A DNA stretch of 64,000 nucleotides from Arenicola marina (GCA_964019135.1 OZ025249.1:14037088-14101087), one strand, 5' to 3'. Numbered from the stretch's first letter, positions 1-11,012 are shown. Translations and numbers: made by a program. The notes: generated by a model from the sequence alone, not told the origin.

Positions 1-367
1 TAACCAACGTCATGACGACGTCGGACTTTGGTCACGACAAAGCACGACTGAAATACGACGTCAGAACAATGTCGAAACTACGACGTCAAAACGCCATTTA
101 TGCACCACCAAACTCGGTCGCGGGCTTCTGAAAATGTGCTTTAATAGGCGGGGTTTGCCGGGGAAAATAATGAAGCGAGCGGGTCCAAGGTAAATTTCCC
201 TTCCGAGTGCATATTTTCGCGTTCTAACGTTCGAGCCGATTTTCAAGGTGAAATGCCCCTTACGAGCGTATTTTGGCGGTGAAGTAGGGCTGGCTTTACC
301 CCGCCCTAAAACACCAACTACATAGACAAAGTGAGTAGTGCGCCACCAGGTGGCAGCTGCCACCTAG
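1..367. repeat. GACGTC-rich repeat remnant
   Basis: The first 100 bases are dense in GACGTC, as in the satellite at 6190-6830. They are followed by a GC-rich stretch containing a 'cttccgag...ttttggcgg' theme that recurs near 8365-8420 inside the foldback element. It ends at a small palindrome around gccacctggtggc-like sequence (about 341-365). It is probably the end of a mobile element cut by the window edge. The open frame across it is not supported as a gene. Confidence 0.4.
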
Positions 368-678
368 CGGAGAAGTGCAGCGGAGATCGCAAGGCGCATG
401 CGCGAAGTTTGAAAAATGTTGCGGAAAGGCGAGAGGAGTCCTACGGCATATGAATACGATTAGCTTATATTCACGAATATTTGCTTATGTATATAAATAA
501 AAGGTAAGAATTTATAAATACTATACTGTATGAAACCTGAAGACACCAAGGTTCGAGCGTGACACCATAACATGAGGTGAACATAACCCTTTATAAATTG
601 AAACTTGTTGCTAGTGTTGTTACACCACTCGCTCCGCCCCCCCCGGCCTGTCCCTCTGTCAGTTGATTCACGGGTGAG

Positions 679-1408
679 GGTAAATGCCCGATGTACTTCC
701 GATCCTTCCGATCTTCTTCCGATCTACAGTTTACAGTGGGGCAATGTTAAAAAGAGTGCTTTATATGGATAGAGTGCATGTTGATTGCCATCAGACTCCG
801 TTTTCAGGATGATATTGTGTATCCAAAATGAATTATTGAATATTAGAGCCTTTTTACAACCAGCCAGATGTTTTTGTGCCGATGCAGCCGCCATGACACT
901 GCTCAAATCTTGCTGCGCGTGACCTCTTTGAATAAAAATGGTTATAATATTTATTAAATGCATACACCATATCATCTTGAAAATAGAGTATAATAGCTGG
1001 ACTCGTATTAGCATTCGCCAGGGCCAGGATATTTTGTAGGATGTAATTTACTGCAGCGCCGCAGTAAATTACATCCTACGAAATATCCTGGCCCCATTCG
1101 CCAATAGCCATTTGGCGAGAAAATTCAGGATTTGGCGATAAGAACTTCCTTGACACTCGCCAACATGGCGAATATAAAATTTCAACTACAAACACATAAC
1201 CAATTTATAACCAATATATTTGGCTAATTTTGGCTAATGTTTTTCCACGGAATTAGCCAAATTGGCTAATGAAAAAAATATCCTAGCGCGAGCCCAGAAT
1301 AGCAATTAACATACACTATCTATATAAACCACTCTTTTTAACATCACCCCACCGTAAAGTTTAGATTGGAAGGGGATCGACAGATCGGAAGTACATCGGT
1401 GATTTACC
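679..1408. mobile_element. Nested foldback (inverted-repeat) element, ~730 bp
   Basis: The outer arms begin with ggtaaat (679) and end with atttacc (1408). They stay complementary for roughly 110 bases each, through gatgtacttccgatc, gttaaaaagagtg and tttatat-gatag. A second, almost perfect palindrome (1020-1096, arms about 37 bp) sits near the centre. There is no coding capacity and I see no clear target-site duplication. A non-autonomous foldback/MITE-like element is the best call. Confidence 0.6.
1020..1096. repeat. Near-perfect 37-bp-arm palindrome
   Basis: The arms gggccaggatattt... and ...aaatatcctggcccc pair with only one or two mismatches around a short gcagcgccgc centre near 1058. 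It lies inside the larger foldback element and would form a stable hairpin or cruciform. Confidence 0.85.
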
Positions 1409-1409
1409 T

Positions 1410-2100
1410 TCAGCCTTGATTTACGGCGCCTGTGCAGCCACTGGCACAGCGGGAACCATCTACACTAAAGTAACCCCAAACGCCACGGGGAGTAGGGGTC
1501 AACCTGCCCACCATCCCCCCCTTTTCCCCACCCTCTCTCTGGAGTTCGTGTGGTTCCTGTACGTGCCTCCCTATGCCATAGGCTATGGTACTGCCACTAC
1601 CGCACTAGCTTGAAGCCAGTTTCATGAAACCCTTTGTCTGTTCTTATGTGTATAAACCTTCGTACAAAGATTGTGACATGTATGTCCTGTGCATTCCTCT
1701 TGTTAACACCTTGTTAACATACTTTATTGGTTCCTTTGGCTTTGTACATGTGTCTGCTAGTGCCTCAACCCTATCTCAGGGTACAGCCCTGTTGCATGCC
1801 TCCCCCCAAATATTTAGTGGTGTTTCTGTTTCTCAGGGAAACTTTTAATGGCTTAGGGAAAAATCAGTGAATTGTTTTTATATTTTATGTGGAAACTGTA
1901 CCACGGTATAGGCTTGTTTTCAGGCTATACTGTCTACATTCTCTTTGGTATTTAATTTGCTTCCTGCATAATGTAATAATAAATGTGGTACAAAGTTTCA
2001 TAAGATAGCCTTCCAACATATTAGTACCCATGTCTTACAATGTTAAACAGCATTGGTGAAGGGTAACTTACTAAGACGATAAGTGTATCCTTTGTTACAG
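1410..2100. other. No supported gene
   Basis: Two short frames (1416-1613 and 1624-1848) show no recognisable domain. The rest is AT-rich single-copy-looking sequence. Nothing else is seen. Confidence 0.4.
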
Positions 2101-2186
2101 ATCAAGTCCGGAGAGGATTCCCTGGCAAAGATGTAAAAGAAATTTGCATGTTAATGCAATGCGAGAGAGGATCAGCAATGTTGTAA
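2101..2186 (+). CDS. Possible terminal exon, unknown protein
   Basis: A pyrimidine-rich acceptor (ttgttacag) precedes a phase-1 frame. Joined to a carried G, it reads DQVRRGFPGKDVKEICML... for 27 residues to a TAA at 2184-2186. No upstream partner exon was found and the product is not recognised. It could be the end of a gene that starts left of the window, or chance. Confidence 0.18.
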
Positions 2187-2640
2187 AGGCTAGATAATAA
2201 GAAGAAAAACTGAAGGATTTACTTGTTTTACAAATTGAAATGTATGCATTGTTTTGAAATTTAATCTGAAATATAAATTTGAAGGTATGTAACTATGATG
2301 CTGCTATATAGTGTATATTAATAATATTTGTTTAATTTTATGTCAGTATACATAGAAGCAATGAACATTTTTTCACATAATGGTATCATGTTTCTCTAAT
2401 ATATCTATATGACTAGAATATGTATATTATATAAATATTTTGGAATTTGTGTCATGTAACCTTGAGTTAGTTATGTGTATATAATGCGCATACATCACAT
2501 GTTGACATACTGGACTTTTTTATAGTAATACATATATATGAAAGGGGATTGTGAATCTCTTTATTTTTGTATTTTACAGACTGGTATTATATATATATAT
2601 ATCATAACATTATATATATATTGCTATATGTAATGGTGAT
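2187..2640. other. AT-rich spacer
   Basis: AT-rich DNA with short (AT)n runs around 2590-2620. No gene is seen. Confidence 0.5.
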
Positions 2641-3560
2641 TAGTACCATAGTGTACCTCATGGTATCCATGTAATAAAGTACCATGGTAAATTAACATAC
2701 CCTGGTACTTGGTATACCATGGTAAATTACCATGCTATACCGGATACATTTGGTAGCTGTGATCGAACAATTGTTATAATGTATCGGTTCCATGAACAAC
2801 TATGTCGTTGTATTTTTATGTATGGCAAATGGACCACCCATATATACCTATGTTTATCAATGTATCACCATTGTACATTTAGCATGGTATGTTTACCTTG
2901 AATACCATATTAATTTACCATGATACATTTATTATGCCTACTATAGTAAATTTACCATGCCCATGGTAAATTTAACATAGAAGGCATAGTAAATGTACCA
3001 TGGTAAGTTATTACCACTCCTACTATGGTAAATTTACCATGGGCATGGTAAATGCCTACTATAGTAAATTTACCATGGTACTTTTACTGTGGTAAATTTA
3101 CCATGGCCACGGTAAATTTACAGTAGGCATATAGTAAATATACCATGGTAAATTTACCGTGGTATGTTTACCTAGAATACACTATAGTAATTTACCATGA
3201 TGCATTTACTATGATAATTCTACCATGGTATTTCAATGTTAAATACATTATGGTATTACATTATGGTATTACTATGGTAAATGCATCATGGTATCTTCAT
3301 TGTATACATTACCATATACTATGGTAAATGTACCATAGTATAAACATGGTAAATGTACCATGGTATATCCATGGTACATGTTCCGTGGTAAATGTATCAT
3401 GGTCTATCTGTGGTAAATGTATCATGGTCTATCCATGGTAAATGTACCATGGTATCTTTGTGATTCACATTAACCATATACCATGGTAAATGTGTCAAAA
3501 ACCCCATGGTACATTTTCCATGGTGTATATACCATGGTCATACCATAGTAACATTGCACA
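2641..3560. repeat. ACCATGGT palindromic satellite
   Basis: About 920 bases are built almost entirely from the self-complementary word taccatggta and the linker aaattta, in degenerate tandem order. Many variants occur (catagta, ctatggta). The short frames here (2719-2901, 3145-3327) are by-products of the repeat, which supplies ATG in every copy. The array reads the same on both strands at the motif level. Confidence 0.9.
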
Positions 3561-3804
3561 TGGGTTGCTCCTTTTACTGGCTGCTTAGTTCAAATTTGTA
3601 CGCTGACAAGCTACCACTTTGGTCTCAATAATTATTGACTGTTAATTCCATTTGATATCAACGTTTGAAAAGGATGATATAACATATCACTCACTGTCAC
3701 CTGGTGACATGATACAAACACCGAGCTGAAAGGCACTGCTTCCCTGCATCCACTCGGGCTTTAATCGTTTAACAAAGCTGTGAATATCACATTATTGTAT
3801 GGTG

Positions 3805-4350
3805 CTTAGGCCGCAGTCAGCTGTTGTACGGTTCACAGTGTTATTTGATTTTATAAGTATAAGAGAATTTCCTTGTGCCCGGCCGGGGTAGCCTGTATTA
3901 CGGGTTACCGTGAGGCATATAATATAATTGTGTTGCATAATTATATTTTGCTCACTAGACTAGTCAGCTGTGTCCTATGTTCCGTACTAGGTTGCAGTCA
4001 ACTGTTTTATGGGTCACGATGTAATATTTAATTGTGTAAGCTTAGAATTATGTGTTGCTTGCAAGGCTGCAGTCCGCGTTTTTTTGGTGAAACGAATGAT
4101 ATTTGATTGTATGTGTTAAAGAATTATATTTTACTGATGCCACAGTGGGCTGTTTTGCTGATCATACAGTTTCATTTGATATGAGAATTAGGATATGAGT
4201 ATATTTAATTGCGTTACAAAATTACAGTGTACCGTACTCAGGCCGTTTTGAACTGTTTCCCGGGTCACGAAGTGAGATTTGACATTCGATTCCATTGTGC
4301 ATCAGAGAATCGTATTTTGCTACCTAAGGCCGCACTCAGCTGTTTGACGG
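3805..4350. repeat. Degenerate ~75-95-bp tandem repeats
   Basis: The theme 'ggcygcagtc-agctgttt-acgggtcac-atgt-atttgatt-...agaattatatttt' recurs near 3805, 3990, 4064, 4139, 4240 and 4329 with heavy divergence. It lies just upstream of the DUF4806-like exons. Confidence 0.5.
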
Positions 4351-4529
4351 AGCTGTCTGATTCCTCTTTCCATTTTTAGTTGCGTTTTGTGTGCTCACGA
4401 TCGAATAGTACAAGTAAAATACCTATATAATGTGTTTTGAAAAGGTTAAAAAAAAAACATAATTGCAGCATGGATGGGTTTATTTCATTGTTTTTGTTAA
4501 TGTATCGCATCTTTAATGATAAATTCCAG

Positions 4530-4594
4530 GTGCAGAGGCTGTCACTAATAAGAGGAAAACAGGTTTCCAACACGGTCCAGGAGATCATGAAAAG
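4530..4594 (+). CDS. DUF4806-like gene, exon a
   Basis: Acceptor aaattccag, donor aag|gtgaat. Encodes VQRLSLIRGKQVSNTVQEIM and ends in phase 2. Confidence 0.5.
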
Positions 4595-5943
4595 GTGAAT
4601 GCTAACTCAAGCTTCGTGGTTTCATAAAGGGTTTGTAAGATACAAGTGGTTGTACGCAAGCTTAAAAACCGTTGCTGCCAGAATCTACACAACGTATGTG
4701 ATATCTATGTGTCTGTACTGTGGCAAAGTTGTTAAGTTTGCTCTATTGCCAGTCAAGTCATCACTACTCCATCTTTATTTCTTAATGATTATGTTTATAA
4801 TTAAATGTCGGCAATTTTTGATAAATTAAACAAAGTAACTCCCATCTTCCATACACAGGAAACATTCATGTAAAGTTTGTAAAGGCAACATTATGAGGCT
4901 TTCGAACACCTTTCCTCGCAGGACTATGACCAACGAGGTCATGGCAACCTTCAATCTAAAAGGCTGCAATGGCAAGAGGGCCTTCATGGGGACAGCCCTA
5001 TTCAAAGTTGTCCGCGGTAAGTGGGAAATGCCTTGCTTGCCTTTGTATTGATATACTTTACAAGAGAAACATGAAGGCAAGAAATTTCAGAAAATGTGAG
5101 GTTCATGCCATCCATTTTCTTTTTGTTCCATTCTTATTCTAAATTTTACAACTGCTATATAACTTTGTATTTACTTAAATGTTTGTTTGCACGTTATTGA
5201 CCAGTGTTAAAGATCAGCGTATTGGTAAATTATTTCATAAAGTTTAATATACTCATTGAAGAGCATTTACCACTGAAGAACTGATATCGAAGCAAGCAAC
5301 ATGTAGCTGTAGATAGAATATATGGCGCATAGTTTGGTATCTAAAGCAATTTCAAATCACGAAATTTGAAACAAATCAGGCATCAAACGATCGACGTTGT
5401 AAATTCGTGCAAAATGACGTTGGATGCTTGAATTTGTCAGGCGAAGAATTTATCTAAATATTCAGATCAATGTGATTCTTTTACAAAAGAGATGTTCCAA
5501 GTGCCAAATTATAATATAGTAATTTGGGATAATGGTTAATAAATACTAATATTGGTCCAGAATGAAATTAACTGGTATTTTACTTTGTTGGCAAAGAGTA
5601 TGGGGATTCATGTCTTGAAGTGAAGAGTTTAAAGTCCAGGAGTTGAACATTAAAGAAGACATTGTGACAATAAGAAGTTTTAGGGAATACCAGAATGAAA
5701 CAGATTTGACCTATTACTAGTACTTTTAGGGTTTTTGTGAAATATTTGATAAAGCGTAATTGCTGACGAATCTCTGCAGTATACTGTAGACCATATTGTA
5801 TATATATAGGGTTATTTTCAACTGTTTCAGACAGCACAATGATCAGTCAAGTTTCGGCCACAGAGGCCGAAATTTGTACTGCGATGTCGCAGCATTTGAA
5901 GTATGCCCCGGACAGAAGCGGCGGCGGGGGACGCAAGAAGTAG
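4530..5943 (+). CDS. DUF4806-like protein, 3' part of gene (3 exons)
   Basis: Three exons share consistent phases: 4530-4594 (starts phase 0, ends phase 2), 4859-5016 (ends phase 1) and 5831-5943 with stop TAG at 5941-5943. The joined C-terminal stretch contains TNEVMATFNLKGCNGKRAF, then ATEAEICTAMSQHLKYAPDR and a GGGGRKK end. This matches the pattern of DUF4806 C-terminal domains: an N-x-G-x-x-GK-x-F core, then an acidic helix ending in (L/F)KYAPxR. Such domains occur in BEN-like and transposon-associated animal proteins, and their molecular role is not established. The N-terminal exons were not found. A poly(A) signal (AATAAA, 6154-6159) follows about 210 bases after the stop. Family assignment is from memory of the motif, so moderate confidence. 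Confidence 0.6.
4859..5016 (+). CDS. DUF4806-like gene, exon b
   Basis: Acceptor ttccatacacag, donor cgcg|gtaagt. It starts by completing an AGG codon and holds the core NLKGCNGKRAF motif. It ends in phase 1, matching exon c. Confidence 0.6.
5831..5943 (+). CDS. DUF4806-like gene, terminal exon
   Basis: Acceptor caactgtttcag. It completes a GAC codon, encodes the helix ending HLKYAPDR and a glycine/lysine-rich tail, and stops with TAG. Confidence 0.6.
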
Positions 5944-6153
5944 ACTACATTTAAGCATCAGGTGGAGGCCAAAACGGGCTCATGGTTCCGTCATACGAGT
6001 GACTGAAAACGTTGTCGCATGATGGGCTTGAATACCCGGCCCAGGCGATCGGAGCCTCCAATGGCTGAGCATATAGCCCTAGTATATAGCCGTAGTATAT
6101 AGTAGACTACCATAAAGACCACCTACCAGCAAGATCCATGTTATATTGAAGAT

Positions 6154-6159
6154 AATAAA
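6154..6159 (+). terminator. Poly(A) signal AATAAA
   Basis: A canonical AATAAA lies downstream of the DUF4806-like stop codon and before the start of the GACGTC satellite. Confidence 0.5.
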
Positions 6160-6189
6160 TGATTCGTGTAATACAAGGGTTATGTATCG

Positions 6190-6835
6190 CTGTTACTTCC
6201 TGAAAACGTCGTCATGATGCCGCGAATCTGACGTCGAACCATGGTACTAATACAACCAACTACCGACTAAAACCCGACGTCTGGTACAAGACGTCGTTAC
6301 GAAGTCGCGAATCTGACGTCCGACCATGGTGCAAGTACAACCATCTGCCGACTAAAATCCGACGTCTGGTACAAGACGTCGTTACGACGTCGCGAATCTG
6401 ACGTCAGATTATTGCACTAATACAACCACCTACCGACCAAAATGCGACGTCTGGTACAAGACGTCGTTACGACGTCGCGAATCTGACGTCAGGCCATGAT
6501 GCAAATACAATCACCTACCGACCAAAATGCGACGCCTGGTACAAGACGTCGTTACGTCGTCGCGAATCTGACGTCTGAACATGGCACTAATACAACCATA
6601 TGCCGACTAAAATCCGACGTCTGGTACAAGACGTCGTTACGACGTCGCGAATCTGACGTCAGGCCATGGTGCAAATACAACCACCTACCGACCAAAATGC
6701 GACGTATGGTACAAGATGTTACGACGTCGCGAATATGACGTCAGACCATGGTGCAAAAGCAACCATCTGCCGACCAAAACTCGACGTCGAAGTTCAACAA
6801 ACACCCGACGTCGTCACGACGTTGTGTGCCTGCTG
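6190..6835. repeat. 85-bp GACGTC satellite (~7.5 copies)
   Basis: Units of about 85 bases, such as ctggtacaagacgtcgttac followed by gacgtcgcgaatctgacgtc, repeat from about 6190 to 6835. Each carries four to five GACGTC palindromes, often as TGACGTCA-like octamers. Three short overlapping frames within it are shadows of the repeat. Confidence 0.9.
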
Positions 6836-6844
6836 GGACAAAGG

Positions 6845-7343
6845 TTCATTTTGATATGTGTAAAATGTTATTAAATTCTTGGAACATTAGATCAAATGTG
6901 GAGTGTCGTACTTTTTCTAGGTTCCGCATTCGAATAACTACCAGAAAGTGTCTCGGTTACATCATTAATAGTTTCGTTTACACGAAGTGGTAACTTGAAT
7001 AGTGTATGTATGTGCACCTATTTGTCCTATAGCATCGTTGCGTGAAGCCATTCCAACTGACTGTAGGTGGAAGATATTGTTTTCATTGAATGCGTATATG
7101 TATAATATTATTGGTTGGGAAGAGGCTGTCTATTACAGGACTATTATTTTACTGTTTCATGTCCTGTCGACATTAATCCAAAACTACTTGTGAATTTCCG
7201 CCAAATGTATACCGAAATGAACTTGTGCATGTTTTGCATTAAACTAAAACGATATAAATATGTAATTGACATATTTGGAATGGTTCTGGGTTGTGATGTC
7301 TATCCGGTTCGTGCCTAAGCTACTAACCCTGTACTTTGAGAGG
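6845..7343. repeat. Dispersed repeat, copy 1 left part
   Basis: Matches 25780-26275, starting with cattttratatgtgtaaaatg and continuing through ccgcattcgaataactacc and gtggtaacttgaa. This copy is interrupted at 7350 by the foldback transposon and resumes at 9146. Confidence 0.8.
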
Positions 7344-7379
7344 GGCCTCTATGGCACGCCAAACACGACTTTGTTGCTT

Positions 7380-7640
7380 GTTTTTTTTTCGTGTCAAAAT
7401 GCATTCGTCGATGCTTGTTTTCATCCGTCGATGCTTGTTTTTTCATTCGTTGATGCTTGTTTTTCATTCGTCGATGCTAGTTTTACATTTGTTGATGGCT
7501 AAATCCATTCGCAGTCGGCAAATTTACTTTGTCGATATCTCTTTGTCGATGCTTATTTCTATTCGGGGTAGCCAATTTTCTTTCGTCGTTGCGAGCTTTC
7601 ATTCGTCGTTGCAAGCTTTCATTCGTCGTTGCATGTTTTC
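7380..7640 (+). repeat. Subrepeats of left foldback arm
   Basis: Roughly 20-24-bp degenerate tandem copies of cattcgtcgatgcttgtttt. The overlapping 126-residue frame here is repeat-derived. Confidence 0.85.
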
Positions 7641-8799
7641 ATTCGTTGGTGTCAAATTTCATTGGGCACTCGCGTGCCACCTAGCGAGTGGAAGTCAACA
7701 CGCGATGCAGCAATAAACGGCGGAAAACTACGGAAACTGCGAAAGTCGCGGAAAAGAGTAAACTGTAGCGATTATGATAGCATGTACACACATGCAATCG
7801 ATATTAATTTATTTGAAAGACATACCCGATGCTTAGCCTAAACGGAAAATGCATCACATTAAGTATCTATTTGACGATGTTATGTCCACATATGTTGAAA
7901 AAGGACCGAGCTATCGCCCGTATGCGGCTACTTTCTACGGATAGCGAAAATTATGGCAGGCGCGGGTTTCGGGTAACTCGGGATCGGTATGGCGGAAATC
8001 TCGCTGTTGGGTGGAGAGGCGGGATAGGAGAGGGGTCGGATTAAGTGGAGGCGGTGGGGAGTAGGGGGAGTAAAAGTTCGTTGCAGATTCTCTGGCGACA
8101 TCATCTATCGTCCAAAACAAACACGTGTTCCGGGTCAGAAAACCGCTTGCGTATGCAGGGTTAGGTTGACTCTATGGTATTATTATTTATCATTACAAAG
8201 AAAAGAGAGGAGAGGCGGGGGGCACAGTTATACGAATCTAGTGGGGGGGTTCTGCGGGTTCCCCTTGGAGCCTAAGGGAGCGGACATTTGTGATGCAAAA
8301 GATACCCATATATAGCGGATATTTGAAAACTTGTACGTTCATAGAGCCAGTTTTCGCGAATAAATATCTCTTCCGAGCGGATTTTGGCGGGAAAACGCCC
8401 CGACCGAGCGGATTTGGGCGGTTAAAAAGGAGGGGCTCTAACGCAGAACCCCCCCGCCTAGAGCAATGTATAAGGTAACCATCGGAATTAGAATAAAACC
8501 ACTTTCCTGCTACGCACAGCGTAAAGAAACATTACATGCGCCGCTTGGCATTTATATAAGCTGTTTTCCCGGCGTGTATGCCTCCATCTCATTCTTGAAA
8601 TGGTATCGTGCACAGATTGTTAACCCATGATAAACGTTTGAAAATATGCAGCTATTAATCCGTACTCACCTTTTGCTTGATCCGTGTTTACTATTTTGCG
8701 AGGCTTTCGCGGTTTTCCGCGTTTTATTGTGACCCACGTGTTGTGCTCCACTCGCTAGGTGGCACGCGAGTGCTTAGTGAAATTTGACACCAACGAATG

Positions 8800-9115
8800 A
8801 AACCGTGCAACTACGAATAAAAATCGTCGACACCGAAGGGAAACAAGCATCGACGAAATAAAAGTTGCAACAAAGAAAAGGGGTTTAGCCATGAACCGAA
8901 GGAAAGTAGGCATCAACAAAGTAATAGTTACCAACTCCGAATAGACTTAGCTATCAACTAACGTAAAACAAGCATCGGCGAATGTAAAACACGCAACGCC
9001 GAATGAAAAAGAAGCATAGGCGAATGAAAAAGAAGCATCGACGAATGAAAAAGAAGCATCAACGAATGAAAAACAAGCATTGACAAATGGATTTTTACAC
9101 TCAACAAAAAAAAAC
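8800..9115 (-). repeat. Subrepeats of right foldback arm
   Basis: The inverted counterpart of the left arm: gaagcatcgacgaatgaaaa repeated in tandem. The 71-residue minus-strand frame is repeat-derived. Confidence 0.85.
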
Positions 9116-9145
9116 AAGCAACAAAATCGTGTTTGGCGAGCCATA

Positions 9146-9275
9146 GGCCTCTTCCATTTCAATTACTTCAGACAGAATGTCAGCTAGCTCGATGCGAAAG
9201 AAACCACTGTGTTCATTTATATATGTGCTAGAGAATGACTAGGCTTCTGACATTCCTGGTCTGATATCCGGGGCG
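9146..9275. repeat. Dispersed repeat, copy 1 right part
   Basis: Resumes the repeat after the foldback insertion. The stretch cttcagacag...gtcagctagctcgatgcg to ggcttctgacattcctggt matches 26300-26420. Confidence 0.75.
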
Positions 9276-10580
9276 CAGGGACTTGAGCAAGTGTGCGCAC
9301 CTGCTGCAGATGAAATAAAAAACAGGATTGAAGAGGAATGCAAATCGTCTTGGTTTCTTGGCAGCAAAGGCGTCGATCATTGTTTGTTTCGTCGATTGGC
9401 TTGGTATCCATGCAGAATGGCAAAAGTTATATAAACTAAGAAGAAGTTCCAATGCACACAATCAGGGCCGGTTTTCTATGCATTGTAAACTTAGCGCATG
9501 TTCTAAAGTTTCGATCAACTTCGATTTAGGAATTGTCAACTAATCAGCTTCGAGAATTTCAGCCAATCAGCGTTGAGTTGATCACGTTGACTTTATTGTT
9601 TGCATTATGACAATGAAGAATGTATTTGTGGCTTGTATGCATGACGTTATGAATGATGGTCTATGTTCGCTAGGTGACGGTAGTGATAATGGGGAACTAG
9701 AGAAAAGGCCTTTTTTCCAATCGTTTGGCGGCGCCACTGCGTTGGCGGTTCCAAAGCAGCGCTTCTCTGTATGCTGCCTGCAGATATTCAATGTCTGAAG
9801 TGGACATCATTTGTGGCCAACGGTCTGCTTCTTCCAGTTGGAACTCACGCAATAGATTATTGTAGTAAATGGCAAGCGTGAATCATACGCGAGTCATGCT
9901 GAAACAATGCGTTTTTATCTGCCTTGTTTTGCTCTTTCGCCGGAGCAGACGCCTGTTTTATCTATGTGCTACGCCAGCTCCAAAGTGACCGAATCCCTGT
10001 GTGCACAATGGCTATGATTGTGCAGGAAAAAATTCCCATTTTTATTTTCGTAAAGAGTAGGTGTTACTCCCGAGGACATGGCTCCTCTCTTCATTGAACT
10101 GGAAGGGTCCCGTTGTCACGCCATGACACAGGCTAAAGCGTGATTATTCTTAATAAATCAATTCTTAAATCAATCATACATAATATCATCAAAGGAAGTA
10201 AAATGCTCGCTTTATTTCCCACATGTTCGCGTGATTTCCTCCCTCCAACTCCAAGCAGCTGGCCTCAAGTGTGTCGTGCACTTTCGTCCATATATATTTT
10301 GTCGTGACTGTCAGTGTCTACTTTGGATGCTTTGTAACCATAAATCCCTCGATCACTGCACTTATGTCTGGATAGCATGGACGGCAGATCCGCACCACTG
10401 TAGCAAGTGCATTAGTGCGACCCCCCATCTTCTCCACCATCCTATCTACCCCCCCCCCCCCTCCCGGGCCCCAGTACATGTGTTCTTTTAAGGTTTACGT
10501 AATGTATTAAAAAAACCTTGAATGGGCGTGTATAACAGAAGGGGCCCTAATAGAAGCACTTCGTGACGCGCACCCACGCA
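9276..10580. other. No supported gene
   Basis: Short frames only, none with a recognisable domain. A stretch near 10055-10140 (gtgttactcccgaggacatgg) resembles the tail of the tRNA-like repeat at 36080-36110. A C-run sits at 10450-10470. Confidence 0.4.
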
Positions 10581-10585
10581 GGTGA

Positions 10586-10640
10586 TATTCTTCCCTACTG
10601 GTCATTGCTATTGCACAAGCGTCCACACGAACTGTTGACG
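10586..10640 (+). pseudogene. Decayed duplicate signal-peptide exon
   Basis: The frame YSSLLVIAIAQASTRTVD ends in phase 1 at a good donor (gacg|gtgagt). It is clearly homologous to the signal exon at 10952-11012. No ATG remains; a TGA lies directly upstream in frame. Interpreted as a dead copy of the receptor first exon. It could be usable only if spliced to another start. Confidence 0.55.
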
Positions 10641-10659
10641 GTGAGTGTTATAAACATAA

Positions 10660-10850
10660 CTATGGGCCTTCCTTATAATGTAATGGACAGGACACCAGAC
10701 CGCGGGTCCTGGGTTCGAATCCGGTCCGGGGCATCTAAGTCTGAGTCACGTTTTACCCACTCGTCCTTCAGCGTCCCGGGAGATACATTGGCACAGCTCA
10801 GCCCTTGTGTACACAACAGCGGCCTAAACATCAATTCCTTTCATTTCATG
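10660..10850 (+). repeat. tRNA-derived SINE-like repeat
   Basis: Contains a perfect B-box (ggttcgaatcc, about 10712-10722) after cacc-agaccgcgggtcctg, with an A-box-like stretch tataatgtaatgg upstream and an unrelated tail afterwards. The acceptor stem does not pair properly, so a SINE head is preferred over a functional tRNA. Confidence 0.5.
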
Positions 10851-10951
10851 CCATGTATGCCATGCATACATTTATCATACCTTATATACATTGTACGGCA
10901 ATATCACGCGTCACGCGCGGGCTGAGTCTTTACTCAACAAGGACAGTTAAG

Positions 10952-11012
10952 ATGCCCTTTTTTTCTCTATTAGTCATGGCTATCATACAGGCGTCCAGAA
11001 GACCAGTTGATG
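10952..11012 (+). CDS. Receptor 1 signal-peptide exon
   Basis: ATG followed by a short hydrophobic core, MPFFSLLVMAIIQASRRPVD, then donor gatg|gttagt in phase 1. It joins in frame to the Cys-rich exon at 12515 (giving ...VD-A-ACLFG). Homologous exons lie at 10586, 38635 and 40152 and in the right palindrome arm. Confidence 0.7.

Larger units (their letters stand above)
7350..9145. mobile_element. Foldback-type DNA transposon, 1796 bp
   Basis: The terminal inverted repeats start tatggcacgccaaacacga (left) and, on the other strand, tatggctcgccaaacacga (right). Each arm is about 350-400 bases and consists mostly of short tandem subrepeats (attcgtcgatgcttgttttt), ending inward at ggcactcgcgtgccacctag. 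Long inverted repeats made of direct subrepeats are the hallmark of foldback elements. It is flanked by the 6-bp duplication ggcctc (7344-7349 and 9146-9151). The unsplit copy at 25775-26420 supplies the empty site. The roughly 1-kb centre (7720-8740) has no convincing transposase, so it is probably non-autonomous. Confidence 0.8.

Noticed and set aside
700..722. cttccgatct-type words resembling the end of an Illumina adapter, and agatcggaag at 1382-1391
   Set aside because: They are the two arms of a longer inverted repeat that pairs well beyond the adapter-like part, so the foldback element explains them.
6496..6993. Overlapping short frames in the GACGTC satellite
   Set aside because: Several registers of the same repeat are open at once; no splice signals or domain.
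7336..7716. 126-residue frame as a gene
   Set aside because: It lies on the subrepeats of the foldback arm and its sequence is low-complexity repeat translation.
10660..10735. Functional tRNA gene
   Set aside because: The B-box is perfect but the acceptor stem does not pair and a non-tRNA tail follows, so a SINE head is preferred.
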